Of a DNA stretch of 64,000 nucleotides, positions 1 to 12,700 are shown in pieces. Position 1 is the stretch's first letter. Every line of letters begins with the position of its first letter. The stretch spans positions 4,083,733 through 4,147,732 of the forward strand of contig JAGGNK010011114.1 in NCBI GenBank assembly GCA_017590115.1, in the 5' to 3' direction. The notes beneath the pieces are model-generated. The model did not search any database. It saw only the letters and a program-made list of their open reading frames with translations, and was not told where the DNA came from. Source of the DNA: Montifringilla adamsi (taxonomy: Eukaryota; Chordata; Aves; Passeriformes; Passeridae). Position numbers and translations under genes: made by a program.

Positions 1-263
1 GGAAGGTTATATTCCTCTGAGGGGGAAAAAAGGGGGCAAAAAATATCCCTAACCTCTGCCACAAGGGAAAGGAGAGAAAGCACAGACCTTTCAGGATCTC
101 AGAGAGGAGGAGACTTTGTCTCCCTTCACCCAAGTGAAAAAAAAAAGTGACATACAGAGTGGAGACAGAGATTGTTACTGTTCTGTTATCACAGGGGTGT
201 ATCAGGACTACTCTGTGGCTTGCATGATGCTTTCAGAAGGCAACAAAACACAGAGGGTTGTAC
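1..263 (-). other. GABRR3: GABRR3 intron 8 (partial)
   Basis: Intronic sequence after the exon 8 donor. It contains G-rich and A-rich runs near its left end. No exon or repeat family is recognisable. Confidence 0.7.
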
Positions 264-460
264 CTTGCCCCTTTTTTTGAGTTGTTTCCTCTCTTCAATT
301 GTCGTGAGATAGTTCACCGCTGCATACTCGATGACTGACAGGAAGACAAAAAGGAAGCTGATCCATAAATACACATCCACAGCCTTTATGTAAGACACTT
401 GAGGCATTGAGGCACTTACTCCTGTCATGATGGTGGACATTGTCAGCACTGTAGTTATAC
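264..460 (-). CDS. GABRR3: GABRR3 coding exon 8: M2 pore helix, M3 and start of cytoplasmic loop
   Basis: A 197-base exon for residues 304-369. The M2 pore lining reads ITTVLTMSTIMTG, the M2-M3 linker SASMPQVSY, and M3 runs from AVDVYLW to YAAVNYL. TTIEERKQLKKRGK then begins the M3-M4 cytoplasmic loop. The acceptor is TGGCAG/GT and the donor AAG/GTACAA. The exon ends in phase 0, so the missing last exon should open in frame with the loop and finish with M4. Confidence 0.95.
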
Positions 461-2580
461 CTGCCAGAGAGAAGAGAGAGGTTGTCACAGTTGTGGCCAG
501 CTGGCTCTGTTGAGCTCATCAGCACTGCTTGGACAGCAGGGCTTTGTGAGGGAGTGTGACTGACACCCCCTCAGCTCCCTCTCACGGGCTCTGAGAAGTG
601 GAGTGAACCATGAAGGACCCATCACACACAAGACTGAGAGCACTAAATCATCTCTCTGCTCAGAATGGTCACTGAGCAGCGTAATGAACACGTTTCTGGG
701 ACAGCTTTGGGCACTGCCACACACAGGTGAAAGCTGTGGTCATTCCTCACTTCCCAGAGCCAGGGTTGCCACTGCGCATTTTCTTGTCCAGGAAAATCAC
801 TAGAGAATCATTTTCCCTCCCAACCCTTTCTCAAATTTTACTTCTTGAGAACAAATATCAGCCTCCATGTCCCTGTCATAACTCCACAGCTCTCTAAAAA
901 CAATCTAGGATAAAAATACTACAGCCACTGAAACTAAGAAAAAAATTATTGTTTGCCTCAGTGTGACCAGAATTTCACCCTCATCTTTTCAATCTCTGCT
1001 CTTACATCAGCTATTCCTCTCATTTTGGTTTGCTCCAGCTCAGGAAAAAAAAAAAAACAATATCCAACTCAGGCTCTGCTTTTAAAGAAATCAGTGTAAC
1101 TCTGGAAGTGAAAACACCTTGGCATCTGTGAGACAGCATTGTCAGCTGCAGCCCTTTCCAGTTCTACACCCGTTCAAGTCCACTGGAACACACAAGAATT
1201 TTCCCCCTACCTCTCTGCATCTTCTTTAATTTGAAGGATGGAGCTTGAAATACACCATATAAGAGGAAATGAATTTATTTAATGTACATATACTCTAGGC
1301 CAAGGAGCTAGTCTTATTAAACTTTGTTGTTAATGTTTCCTATAAATTATGTATGATTATGCTAATGAAATGTGCTTTATTCATGGAACTCCTGATGCAT
1401 AACCTTCTGCAGAAATCCATACATAAAAAACATGATCAGCAAAACCATCTTGACAACATTAAAAATTGCCTACTGAGAATTAAAAAGTTATTTTTAAAGA
1501 TGAAGTTAAATTTCATCTAAATAAAAGGAATTCATAGATGCATTAATAAAAGTAGGTAGGAAGTACCATAATTTTTTTACTGATTAACAAAGAGATTTAT
1601 ATTTCATATATTAATAGCTTTAGACTGTGCCAATAGAAAGGGACCTGAGTGGCTACAGTCCTATTTTTTCTAGATTGATATAGTTACAGAGAAAAATGAG
1701 GGCTTTTTCTCTTGTCTAAGAAATATGGCAACAAACAGTTGGCTTCTGGGATGAGCAGAAAGAAAAGAGCTTCTTTATTTTAACCTGACAGTTGCAGGAC
1801 TCAGGTGCATTATGGTTGCATTAGATATCTTAACAAATTCCCATCAGATCTTCAGGGATCCTAATTGTTGAAAAAATGTACTCATTCCAAGGCCATCAGC
1901 ATTATATTCACAACAAAGACAGCCTTGGAGTGGCATCCACTGATTCACCAGTGAGAAAAAAAAACAAAAAACCAAACTTCTATAAAAACCACTGTAATAG
2001 ATCCACTTCTCCTGAGCTGAGGTGTTCAGAAGTTTCTTTTTGGCTTCCACAGAAGATTGTGTGCCTTGCACAGCTAAGACACCAAAGCAAACATTTCTAA
2101 GGTGTCCCACAATGAAAGGCTTTGCCACACAGGCAACTGTTTCCAAGTTGGTAGGAAGACAGTGAATGTTTCTTGAGAAAAAGAGTTGCAGAGCTTTTCC
2201 ATAGATTGGGCTACACCTAATGATCCATGGATTTGGGGAGGGATCTGACTGCCTGTTCCTACCTGTTACTTTGCTGGGAAGAGGGAAGGAAAACCCAGGT
2301 TTTGCAATTAAGTAAAATTCTATCAGGAAATCTGCAGAATCAAACCTTACTGCTTTTGTGGTGTGTGAGCTGTTTCCAAAAATAGCAAAGCCAGTCTGAA
2401 CAAACATCCTCTTTCCAAATGTAGAGACTGACTACAGGTAATGACAACAGAGGTAATAACAGTGTTGTTCAGGCAATTATCTGATATTTTTGCTTATGTC
2501 CTGTGTAAATAAGCAAAGGTAACTCCAAACCCTCCCCTCCCGATTCTATACTTCCCAAAGAATATACAGCAAAGATTTAC
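461..2580 (-). other. GABRR3: GABRR3 intron 7
   Basis: Intron between the M1 and M2/M3 exons. It is AT-rich between about 1,230 and 1,700. It holds a 187-codon open frame on the minus strand (1,844-2,407) with no recognisable domain, which I treat as chance. No repeat family is recognised. Confidence 0.75.
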
Positions 2581-2733
2581 CTAATGACACCCTGGCAGGA
2601 ACAGCTCTTCTGTCAATCCAGAAGGAAACCCAAGACAGCATCACCATCAGCATGGCTGGGAAATAGGATTGTAGCACAAAAAAGAAAATATGTCTGCGGA
2701 GTGCAAAGTTGATAAAAAGTCGATTGTACCAAC
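2581..2733 (-). CDS. GABRR3: GABRR3 coding exon 7: M1 and start of M2
   Basis: A 153-base exon for residues 253-303. After WYNRLFINFALRRH comes the first membrane helix (IFFFVLQSYFPAMLMVML), then WIDRRAVPARVSL. The PAR triplet at the cytoplasmic end of M2 is the anion-selectivity motif of GABA and glycine receptors. The next residues place Ser at pore position 2', as in rho2 and rho3, where rho1 has Pro. The acceptor is CCAATAG/GT and the donor TTAG/GTAAAT. Confidence 0.95.
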
Positions 2734-5286
2734 CTATTGGCGGAAAAAAAAAGGGAGAGGAACAGGTTGGGGGAGAAGAGAAGAGAGCTGTGTTATTTGT
2801 GAGCTGTGTTTCCCCATTCCAGCAGGAGGGGTGTATCCACAACAGGAGCAGTAAATGCCTCAGAAATCTTGCCAGCACCTTAGTTTTACACATTGCTTTA
2901 CAAACTATCCATCCTCACTCATTTATGGGAACATGTCTAAAACACTCTGTTATAACTGAGGCTGGGAAATTGAAAAAAATCAAATAGACTTGAAGTGAAA
3001 CTGCCAGGAGAATACAGACAGGATACAATGAATTGTCCAGTGATGCCAACACCCTGCCTTCCCTGAATTACCTGACAAGAAGCAGCCCTTCGTTCCTGTT
3101 TTCTTTTTGGTGGGAGCTGCCTGCCTGCCGGCCCAGCACTCACTTTAGAGGACAGGGTGCCATCTAGTGAATTTTGGGGCATGCTCTGCCTGTGCAGCAC
3201 TGCATCCGTGCTGAACCTCCTGCCACGGCAGGGAAACCAGGTTACAGGGAGGTAAAAAGGCAGAAGTGGGTGGCTGCACAGCATCTGCCTGTCCAGAACA
3301 GACCGAGGCACCCCTGAGCCTGTGCTGGAGCAGTCCTGCCGTCACAACAAGTGACTCCATAGAGAAGAACATATCAAAATGAACCCCAAATAATATTAGA
3401 TGTTCTACTGTGTTTTCAATTGTGGAGAAAGTTTTTTGCTTTAAAGATTATTGTCTCTAAATTGGATTTCAATTGTTGCTCCTCTCGATGTCTGGGAACT
3501 CCAAAAGCCTAAACACCACAAGTGTTGTTCACTGAGATTCACAGGAAAGGATATGCAGAACCTGAAATGCAGAAAGCTGCTTTGTGGGAATGATGACTCA
3601 TTAGAGTGATGCTGCTTGTTCTCCACTAGCATTTACTTGGAGGGTAAATTTGCTCCCAGCAAGAAGCAAAAAACAAGAGAAAGTGGAACCTCCTGAACAA
3701 AACAAAACCTCAAAGCCAAGTGTAAGCCCACAAAGGACAGCATTCTGATTCAGGTACTTCCCAGTGGTCCCTGGGACTTAAAAAAAGTCTTTCCTTTCCC
3801 CTTTATGCTGCTGAATAAGCTCACCATCAGGACCTCTGCATGTTAAGTGTAAAGTTACATCTGCAAAGTCAAAGGTGCTGTGAGGTGCTGCAAAGCCCTG
3901 GGTGCAGGGGCATTGTGAGGGTGCCCTGCTGTGCACAAGGCTCTATTTGCTTGCCTTGAGTGGTTTTTTGATGAGAATAGCAAGGCAGAAAGAAGCCAGC
4001 TGAACTCCTGGAACCCAGTCTGGTGGAAAAGATCCCAGTCTCCTTCTTGCAACGAGGACAAATTTGATGCAGCTCTCAGCAAGGCACAGTTATCAAAGCA
4101 GGGTATCCACATGACAGTGGCCCTTGAAAGATGGAGCTCTGTTCTTAGCTCACACAGGAGCAGGAGATAAGGGTGAAGAACCTTATCAAGCTGCGAATTC
4201 CTCACTGCCTAGGCTGCATCATAATTTAAACTGGGATTTCTGCATTCAGTAGCAGCCACCACAAATTTGAATGGCCCTCTTTTGAAAACAAAAAGAAAAT
4301 AAACTGTAAATAAAATACATTAAATAAATATATCTGCTGCTTTCTTTAAAGCCTTTTTTCCAAAGACTTGTGCACTTCATCATATTAAATGGAGTAATTT
4401 CTCTTTTATTCATCTGTTTTGATATAATACAGATGAATAACCAAACTGAAATGAATTGACTCAGACTGTAAAGTACAATAGCAAGAGTGCTGTTTTCTTT
4501 GGTTAAAAACCTATGGTTAGACTACTTACATAGAGAAGTGTTTCAAAATTTATAATTTTGTGTAAAATACAAGGGAAACAAACCATCACCCTGCATGAAA
4601 TCAAACACTGAACTCCTAAAGCCTTGTGCAGTTTGCCAGAAAGTGTAGAGCAAGATCTACAGGGAGAAATAAAAACCTGTCTGGGGCAGATTAACCTGAA
4701 TTTAAACTATGTTGCACTGACATAAAGGGAATTTTTTATGTATAAACAGGGAAAATTAAACAAATCATGAATTAGACCTGAAGAGGTAATAGTCTCATAT
4801 GAAAATCCTCAAGTTTTTAGCAGACTTTTAGGGATGTTACACAGCTCCAAAAGTGAGGATATTTTAGCCAATAAACCACAGTGGAATTCCTCTTGTTTGC
4901 TTTCTAGTATCTGACCCTTTAGGATTTCAATTTTCAAGCTTTTCTGTATAGCCAGGACATAAAAATTCCTGTACATTCAATACTCCAGTGGCTTTCAGAG
5001 AAGCACCTTGATTTTGCAAGAGCTCACAACAGCATGTTTTTGGTGGTTGTGCTTTTTTTTCAGGTTCCTAATGCCCTGTATACAAGTATTATTATGGCCT
5101 TTTTTCCTAAAATAAAGTTTTATATTGGTAATGCAAAGAGAACCAAGGCTCCAGACTGAGGAGACCTCTTTTTAACTGATCTCTCAGCAGCCACTGTCAT
5201 TTATTAGCAAAGAATTTGAATGTGATAGACATTCTGCATGATTTTATCCCGTGCTTCTCCCTTCTGAGGAGAGGGGCTTACTATAC
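2734..5286 (-). other. GABRR3: GABRR3 intron 6
   Basis: Intron between the loop-C exon and the M1 exon. Only short open frames without domains are present. I see no mobile element or RNA gene. Confidence 0.75.
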
Positions 5287-5427
5287 CAGTACTGCTGTAA
5301 AAAGCAAGTCCACTGGAAGCACTGAATTCCTCAATGAAGAACTGGGAGAGGGAGATGTGTTCATCTGTGCTCAGGGACTTGTTGCCATGTTTCCAGTACA
5401 GCATCAGATCATCTTCATTGTATGCAT
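5287..5427 (-). CDS. GABRR3: GABRR3 coding exon 6: loops B, F and C of the GABA site
   Basis: A 141-base exon for residues 206-252 plus one base of codon 253. It reads from YAYNEDDLMLYWKHGNKSL to SSGLAFYSST, covering the aromatic loop B and loop C that form the GABA pocket. The acceptor is a CACAG after a TC-rich tract. The donor that keeps frame is G/GTATAG, while a better-looking GTAAGC lies five bases further downstream and would shift frame. Confidence 0.94.
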
Positions 5428-6015
5428 CTGTGAGAGAGGAGAAAGTTATAAAGTTACTGAAGTTAATCACTTCTCTTTCCTTTCTTAGGGAAAGGAGACC
5501 ACTCAAGCAATCTGGGAAAACCCCAAAGAGACATTTTTTCACACCAATTTGTCAGTTGGCATGGAAGAAGTTTGCAAAGAGCATGTTCCATCTTGTTCCA
5601 AGTGCAGCCCAGCCCTGTGCCCTGCCAGCAGCTTACAGCTGAGGCAGGGGTGAAAAAGAAGATGTTTCACAGTAACACAAGCATCCATTTTCATTTTCCC
5701 AACAAGTCAAATATTGACATTTTATTTTAATCTGTACTTTTTTTTTTTCTCAGAGAAAAAACCCTCATGTTTTTTGAGAGATTTTTAGATTTAGGCCTTG
5801 GAATAAATAGCCAGTGGGAATAAAGCACAGTGCATTATGGTTTTTCCACTTTCCCAAAGCTCACTGAGTTCTGGAAAGATCCCAAATTGCTTACAGTTCA
5901 ATATGTACATGCTGAAGGGTTCAGGTGACACACCAAAGTAAGTGAAAGGCATTATGCACAAGATGGAGTGCTGGTAAGAATGCACATGTGAAGAACAGTT
6001 AGGAATTAAACTTAC
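5428..6015 (-). other. GABRR3: GABRR3 intron 5
   Basis: A short intron of 588 bases between the Cys-loop exon and the loop-C exon. Nothing else is recognisable in it. Confidence 0.8.
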
Positions 6016-6098
6016 AGCTTTCCAGTTCTAAAGAACAGTTCTGTGTGTCCAGAGGAAACCTACTGAAATCCATGAAGCACATAGCAGAAACTGTTATT
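6016..6098 (-). CDS. GABRR3: GABRR3 coding exon 5: Cys-loop
   Basis: An 83-base exon for residues 178-205. It carries the complete Cys-loop, with two cysteines (residues 185 and 199) separated by 13 residues and enclosing FPLDTQN. The disulfide they form couples ligand binding to gating in the whole receptor family. The acceptor is CTGCAG/A and the donor GAAAGCT/GTAAGT. Confidence 0.95.
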
Positions 6099-8186
6099 CT
6101 GCAGAAAGGAAGAGAAAAACAGAATTAAAATTAATAATTTCACACTTAGCTGTGCACACATCTTAGTACCAATCTGCTGCTTAGAATCCTATTGATTGAG
6201 GTTTTCTGCCCTTTAAGATGCTTCTAAAATAGCTTCAAGATGGTGAAATAAAGTTAAATCAGTGAGAGATCATATTTTTTAAAAAAATCATAGTCTTCAT
6301 TATTAAATACTTGCCTTTGATTTTTAAACCCTATATTTGGCCAGATCCTTCATTAGCCTTTCACACTTTTTAGTTTGGAGGTTTACAATTACAAAGATTA
6401 ACAAAGGGAGTTCACATTTCTTGACTCGATTTCTCATAGACTGAAGTAGATAATATTACAGATTAGAACAAATATTATTCCAAGTGTTGTTTTCCCAGCT
6501 AGGATGATTAGAATATTTAATTGTAAAAAGAGATTAGCTGCAATTTCTGGAAGCTTACTCTCCTCTTAAATGAAATGCATTATATTGTAAAAAGCTTAAG
6601 GAAATCTAGGCAAAGCCTATTTCACATTCCACCTGCTTTTTCACCAAATACCACTTTGTAGTTAATAAAGAAAAAAAAAATTAAACTTGCTAGGGGCAGA
6701 AAATTAAATATGGTAAATATTGCCAAATTTCCCTTTCCTGTCACAGCTTGCATGTCATTTGATGGTTAAGTTCAGCTTTTCAGTTTTGCTCAAATGGAAT
6801 CCTACAGGAATTTCAGTGAGGGTTATACAAGTGTCCTTTGAAAACCTGTGCTCAGTAACCACACTGCAGCTGAATTTTTACAAATATAAGACTTCACTGG
6901 CTTGAAATGAGATCCTAAGAGTGGGACATGCATAGAACTTCCAACTATGGATGTTGTTTTCATCCTTCAGCTATTGGCTAAAGGACATGGGGAACAAGAG
7001 GAAAAGAAAGTCTGTTTTAGCAATAGATCTGCATTTTGGTTTCACTTTGCTTCAATGAAATCCGGGATGCCAGGCACTGAAGAAAAATTGTGAAATATGC
7101 AGATTTATTGCATGTAAGTATTTGGAATATAATTTACTTACTCATGTAAAAATGACAACACAAAAAAGAGTGTTTTAAGGCACATCTAAGGAATAATTCC
7201 TGCTTCTCAATTGGAGAATGAGATACAAGCCTTAGTGGAGGGGTATAGTTCCTCTGATCCCTCCTTCTCAAGAATTATGGAAATTAATACAGCAATCAAA
7301 AGCACACTTCACCTCATTGTTCCTTACTGTCAGTGTGACTCTTGAACATACACTGCTTTAAAGTGGTGCACAGTTGTTGTGAGGATTTGGTGGTACAGTT
7401 GTTGTGAGGATTTCTGCATGTCCTCATGCAGAGGAGATAAATTCATTAATTGTTGCAACAACTATTACACAGCCACAATCTCAAATACTTCCATAAATCT
7501 TCAAACTGTCCAGATTGGATGAAATATCACTTCTGTTCTCAGAGCTAATTAGTACCAAACTGAATTTCTGCAATGCACAGGCCTCAGGTCCCTTACCCTA
7601 GGGGGAAATTGCTCCATTAAAACTATTTCTGCCACATCATCCAAATCTCTTTCATAAAGCAAAGCAATAACATATACAGGAAAGGGAGACACATTAATGA
7701 CCTTGCTATTCCAGTTCTGGAATTGCTGTTTCACTTTCCAGTTCCTTTTAGTCCCACAACACAGGTGGTATCAGCATCAAAAATCTGCTCTCTGTGCCTA
7801 TCTGGTTTGTACCACTGCATGTTAACTGGTAAGCCAGGGTGAAAATAGCTGAGACAGTTTTAAAACAAGCAAAACTATGGTTTTTTCTTTGTTAATAATT
7901 TTGGGCTTTACTGTACTCAGTAGCAATACTGCTAGAGCCACTGGGAAGGAATTAACACTTGATAAACTCCCTTGACAGGAAACAACATCTGAATGATAGA
8001 AAAAATACATTTTCAGTCCTCAATTTATTTTCCCACTGGCACACCAGTTTCCCATGATGTGCTGCCAGGGGATTAATGCCAGCCCAGTATGAGAATCTTA
8101 CCTGCAAGTATTTCCAGTCATTCCAATTACAGCCAGTACATGACAACTGCAGCCATGGATGTTCTTAGGGAAGGGTATTTCCTCAC
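6099..8186 (-). other. GABRR3: GABRR3 intron 4
   Basis: Intron between exons 4 and 5. It contains one short tandem duplication at 7,370-7,413 and otherwise only unremarkable AT-rich sequence. Confidence 0.75.
7370..7413. repeat. Short tandem duplication, period 25
   Basis: The 19-base word ACAGTTGTTGTGAGGATTT occurs at 7,370-7,388 and again at 7,395-7,413. This is a local slippage-type duplication within GABRR3 intron 4. Confidence 0.85.
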
Positions 8187-8410
8187 CTCAGACTGAAGAG
8201 GACGTTGCCATCAGGGTACACTCGGAGCATGATGTTTTCCACAGTTGTATCGTGGATGAAAGATCTTTTGGAGTGCACAAAAAACACATCAGGCACCCAG
8301 ATCTTTTTTATCAGCCGTCCATCAAAAGTCATACTTTTGTTTTTGTTGCTACGGAATGAGAGCCTCTCATCCTTCCAGTAGTGTCTGAGATATAAAGTCA
8401 TTGTGAAGTC
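8187..8410 (-). CDS. GABRR3: GABRR3 coding exon 4: ligand-binding domain, loops D and A
   Basis: A 224-base exon for residues 104-177 plus two bases of codon 178. The exon opens with DFTMTLYLRHYWKDERLSF, contains the family motif KIWVPDVFFVHS, and ends with LRVYPDGNVLFSLR. The WVPD motif is a structural hallmark of Cys-loop receptors. An N-K-S sequon is a possible glycosylation site. The acceptor is ACAAAG/GAC and the donor AG/GTGAGG. Confidence 0.95.
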
Positions 8411-9691
8411 CTTTGTTTCATTAAAAATAAAAGGAGACAATACTTGGTTTTAGTCATGTGCAATAGAAAACACTACAAATTAATCAATTCATGCAAAGGA
8501 TCAATCTTTTCTCTGGACATTATCTGAAAGATCCTTAATGAGAGGAACCAAGCACCACTCAATGAGTTTGAATTTTAATATTGATGAGATTTTGTCTTGT
8601 CCCTGGTGTCTGAGGCTAAGACTTAATTTATCCTTAAATAAAACTTCCACATATTTCAGTGGTCTTCTGGATTGGGCCAGCTGTGCAGTGATAAAGAAGC
8701 TTTAAAACTAGATAAGGGTAAATGGAAAAATGTTTCCTCTGGAAATCTTCACAACCTTCTCCAAGAATGGACTGTGGCTCCTTTAAGGTTCCTTTACAAA
8801 GGCATTAACTGGAGTTCTTCATGAGCACTAGGTCAATTTTTAAAATCCACAAATCTGTTCATTTTGTACAAATATTGTACAGGGGCCAAATTAATACATT
8901 TATTAATTAAATACATCACAAAGAAACAATTAAATTAATATCATAACAGTAAGCAGTTCGATTTTACAATAATTACAATAACTATACTATTCTTTTAATA
9001 TAAACATTATTACAAATATTTTATTATCCTATTTAAACATCATGACTGCAAATATACATGTGGGAAGAGATGGAGAGGGTGCTGCAAAGCCTGACTGCTC
9101 TGTGTTCACCTATATAAATTTTGTATTATCATCTCAGTAGAACAGTTGCTTCTGGTAAGAATACTGTGAAGAGAGTTAGATCTTCCTCTGTGATATGATT
9201 TTATGGCCCTGTAATACAATTTTATTATTTGGGTGGGTTTGTAAAGGAGTGCAGGAGTTCATACTGACAATATTAGTGACAATTTGGGCTGAAGAATGAA
9301 CAACCTGCATTCCAGTACCACAGGCCCTAATTGCAATGTCTTCTTCTCAGGAGAAGAAGAACTTTCTGGAACTGATGTTTCTCTTTCCATTTGGTATTAT
9401 CACAGCTCCACCCATGCCACAATTATGGAATATTCAGATTTGCATAGGCAAAAGAAGCAAAGGTCATGAAGCCTCATCACGCAATGGAGTTTTCAAACCA
9501 GAACTGCTCACTCTGAGCTGTTCCTCTGGCCCAGGGTGAAATTCAACACTTACTATTTAAATGCATGCTTCAAGCCAAGGATGTGCTCTTTAGGGTTTGC
9601 TTTCTTTAACTACATTATTCTGCATCATCCATCTGGATGTTTCTGACCCCCCTGTATTTTTACTGAAACCCTTTTTTCCAGTTCTGCTCAC
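8411..9691 (-). other. GABRR3: GABRR3 intron 3
   Basis: Intron between exons 3 and 4. It has a strongly AT-rich block at about 8,880-9,060, and nothing coding is visible. Confidence 0.75.
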
Positions 9692-9759
9692 CATGTCAAC
9701 TTCAGATATGCTGTCAATGCTCTCCACCTGCACATCAATGCCCACAGGTATTGGTGACC
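9692..9759 (-). CDS. GABRR3: GABRR3 coding exon 3: first beta-strand region
   Basis: A short 68-base exon for residues 81-103, reading SPIPVGIDVQVESIDSISEV then DM. The acceptor is TGCAG and the donor ATG/GTGAGC. This is the conserved start of the Cys-loop receptor extracellular domain, with the V-VESIDSISEV signature shared across GABA-A subunits. Phases match on both sides. Confidence 0.94.
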
Positions 9760-12700
9760 CTGCATGGGAACAGAAAGAGGCATGAGGAGCAAAAATCCCT
9801 TTTTTTGAAGAGAAGACTGCAACACTAGCAGGATACAGAGAGTACTCTATCCCAGAGTTTACTGCAGTCTCTCTAATTTAAAACACAGAATGATAAAAGG
9901 CAACAAAGTAAAACCTGAAGCTAAGCAGTTGTGAAAATAAGCACAAGATCTTCAGTGCTCTTTTTGCAGAAAAACCAGTTGTTTTTGGCAGGGCAGTTTG
10001 TCCAGCAGTGGCAGTGTCCTTGTGATGCCACAGCTAATGAACCCCTTGGAGTGCAGTTCAGAACCACCACGGGAAAAAGCTGAGTAAATACACGGAATAC
10101 ATCAAAGATTGCAAAGCTTTCTTACCACTTCCAGTGCTTATTCACAAACAACATACTTATTATGACTCATTATCTTTAGTTACTGAACTGTTTAAGGTTT
10201 GGTACAGCTGTTCATGAAAAAGCATTGCTTGCTCACTACCTCACAAGGGAAAAGCTGTACACGTGCTAATCATGTACTGTCACTGTGTTGTGTATTTACT
10301 GAGTGCATTTTTAGGATGAAGTTACTCCAAATCAATTAAAAATTATAGCCAAATACGGAATTATTTCCACTCTTTTCAGTGTGAAATATCAAGAATGAAG
10401 GATCTAGTTCTATGTGGATTATATCATTCCACTAATTGATTAATCACTTCCTGACAGGGCAGGAAGAGAGGAGCATGCATATATGCATATACACACCAGC
10501 ACACCAAGAATATTCTGCTTTTAGCAGGAAAATCAGTACTAATTATTGCACACAGGATTCCAATCACTTTTGTCAAAAACAGCCAGCTAAAATGTTTTTA
10601 AAGTACACATTTCAAATAACCAGTTAAAAACATGAATACAAGGAAGTCTGAACAGCAACAGCTTTTCTAACTTGTCTTTTTCTTGTCTTTTTCTTTTAGC
10701 CCTGTCAAGCCAAAATAGTCCAGGAACATCACTCTTGTGATAATCAGCCGCAATATTGTGTCCCTTTTTGGAATTATCCTTAAAATAGCAGCCTTCGAGG
10801 ATTACACAGCTGCCTCCAGTTCTTACCAGTAAAGATCTTGAACTATTTTAGAGGTATTTTTAAATCTGGCTCTGTAATCTCTTGATTTTACTTGTCTTTT
10901 TTTTAATGGGGAGTCTGTCCCTGCACAGAACAGATGAAGATGCATTGTGCATGGGAAATAAAGGTGAGATGTGCCCCAAGCTAGCAGGGCACACCAGAAA
11001 ATATTTAGGCACTGACAAGATCTGGGCTCTTTGGCTCAGAAATCATGTCACTCTCTGAAATGCCTCCCTCAGCCTCTTGGCCAAAGCCTGAAATAAGATT
11101 CAGGACTCCAGAGAGCAAAGTTTGTTAGTAAAACACCAGGCAGCCCTTGGAAAAATGCTGGAGAATTCTTCTTCTGGAGAATAGAGACAGGAAAAGAGAG
11201 CTGCTCCAGAGGCTGATGCACAAGAGTATCAATGAATATATTCAGCCAGACTCCTTCATGCAAAACAATAAAAGTTTTTTAACTTCTCCTAAACTACTTT
11301 TGCCCACTTCTTGCTTAGTCTTGATCACAACACACAAACAGTTTATTTACACTAAAACCAGCTTGTACCAAACACTGGTATACAAAAGTGCCTGGTTGTA
11401 ATCTGAGTCATCTTTTCTGTATTCCACTGAAATCTTGTAAACTAAAAACAGGTTTAGCTAAAGTAGAAGTCATTGTGGAGTTTATACTTGATGTGAGCAT
11501 CGTTCACAAAAGGCATTCACACATCATTTAAATGTAAACAACAATTTATATTGAATTAATGTGGGTGGAACAGGAGGAGAGGGGGAGCAGCTCTCAATGT
11601 CAAGAAAGGTTTTACCAGTTCCTGAGTCATGGACAAATCTAAAGCAAATAAAGTTAAATGTCTCCCATCAACATCCTTCAGGCAAACAAGGAGCTACACA
11701 CAAATCATCTCCCAAAATCACACATCTGACTTTCTAAGCCATGTGTCATGTGAAGAAAAGGCTTTTCTTAGTGACTGCTGCTCCAAGTGTGATGATAACA
11801 GTTCAAGTACTTTTTGGAATTTCAAAATTACAGACAATATCTTACCCAAACAAACATTATTCCAGCGTGGGCAAAATTTCCATCAACAATTCAGCTCCTC
11901 TGGGCAGATACAAAGGAACTGATCACAGAACTAGAAATCAGTGGCAGCTTATGTTGGTTGCATGCACACAAACCAAAGTTCCACTTGTCCATAAACACAC
12001 ACAGAGACACCTGATTCTTGGAAAGGACAGCCTGTACTGCACTGGGAACTACTATATAAACATGTTGGTGGTGACAATGAATAGCATAAAAGAAATCAAA
12101 ACCTATGGCCAGGAGAAATACAGTGAACAATTCTAAAGTGAATTGAAAAAGAAAGGGAACTGTTACAATTAAATTAGTTCCTGATTAGGTAGAAATGCAA
12201 GAAGCGTGAAACAGACTGCTTGAGAAGAGATTCCTCTTCTCTGTCTGAAGAAAGACCAGTGAGAAAACACTGTCCAGGCTAGCATTCAGCACAGAGAATT
12301 ACAAAAGCACATCCCCTACCCCAGCCCTGATCCATTACTAATAGACCAGAGCAGCTGCAAATATTTCCTTCCTATTCTGACTCTACTTTGGCAACAAACG
12401 TAAGCAGATAATAAAGACAGTAAACACTGCACATATATGCAGCCCTGATCACTGTGCTGTTCAATATTCTAATCTGGAGCACCTCTATATTGTGTTCACT
12501 AACACACCCAACAAGATACCTACTGGCCTCAGTCTGGTCTAATCCTTCATGGTTTTTGGGAACATTTCTGTGTGTGATTAAAAATCAACGCCACTAGAAA
12601 CAGGGATAATTAGCTATTGGGAACAGGCTGCATGGAACTGTAATTTCTTCATCCCTTCGGTTTGTTTTGTAACAAGAGGATGTTTTTAGAAAAAAAAAAA

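Noticed and set aside
1844..2407. 187-codon minus-strand open frame in GABRR3 intron 7
   Set aside because: No domain or family wording is recognisable, it lies inside an intron, and it lacks convincing splice context. Frames of this size occur by chance in 64 kb.
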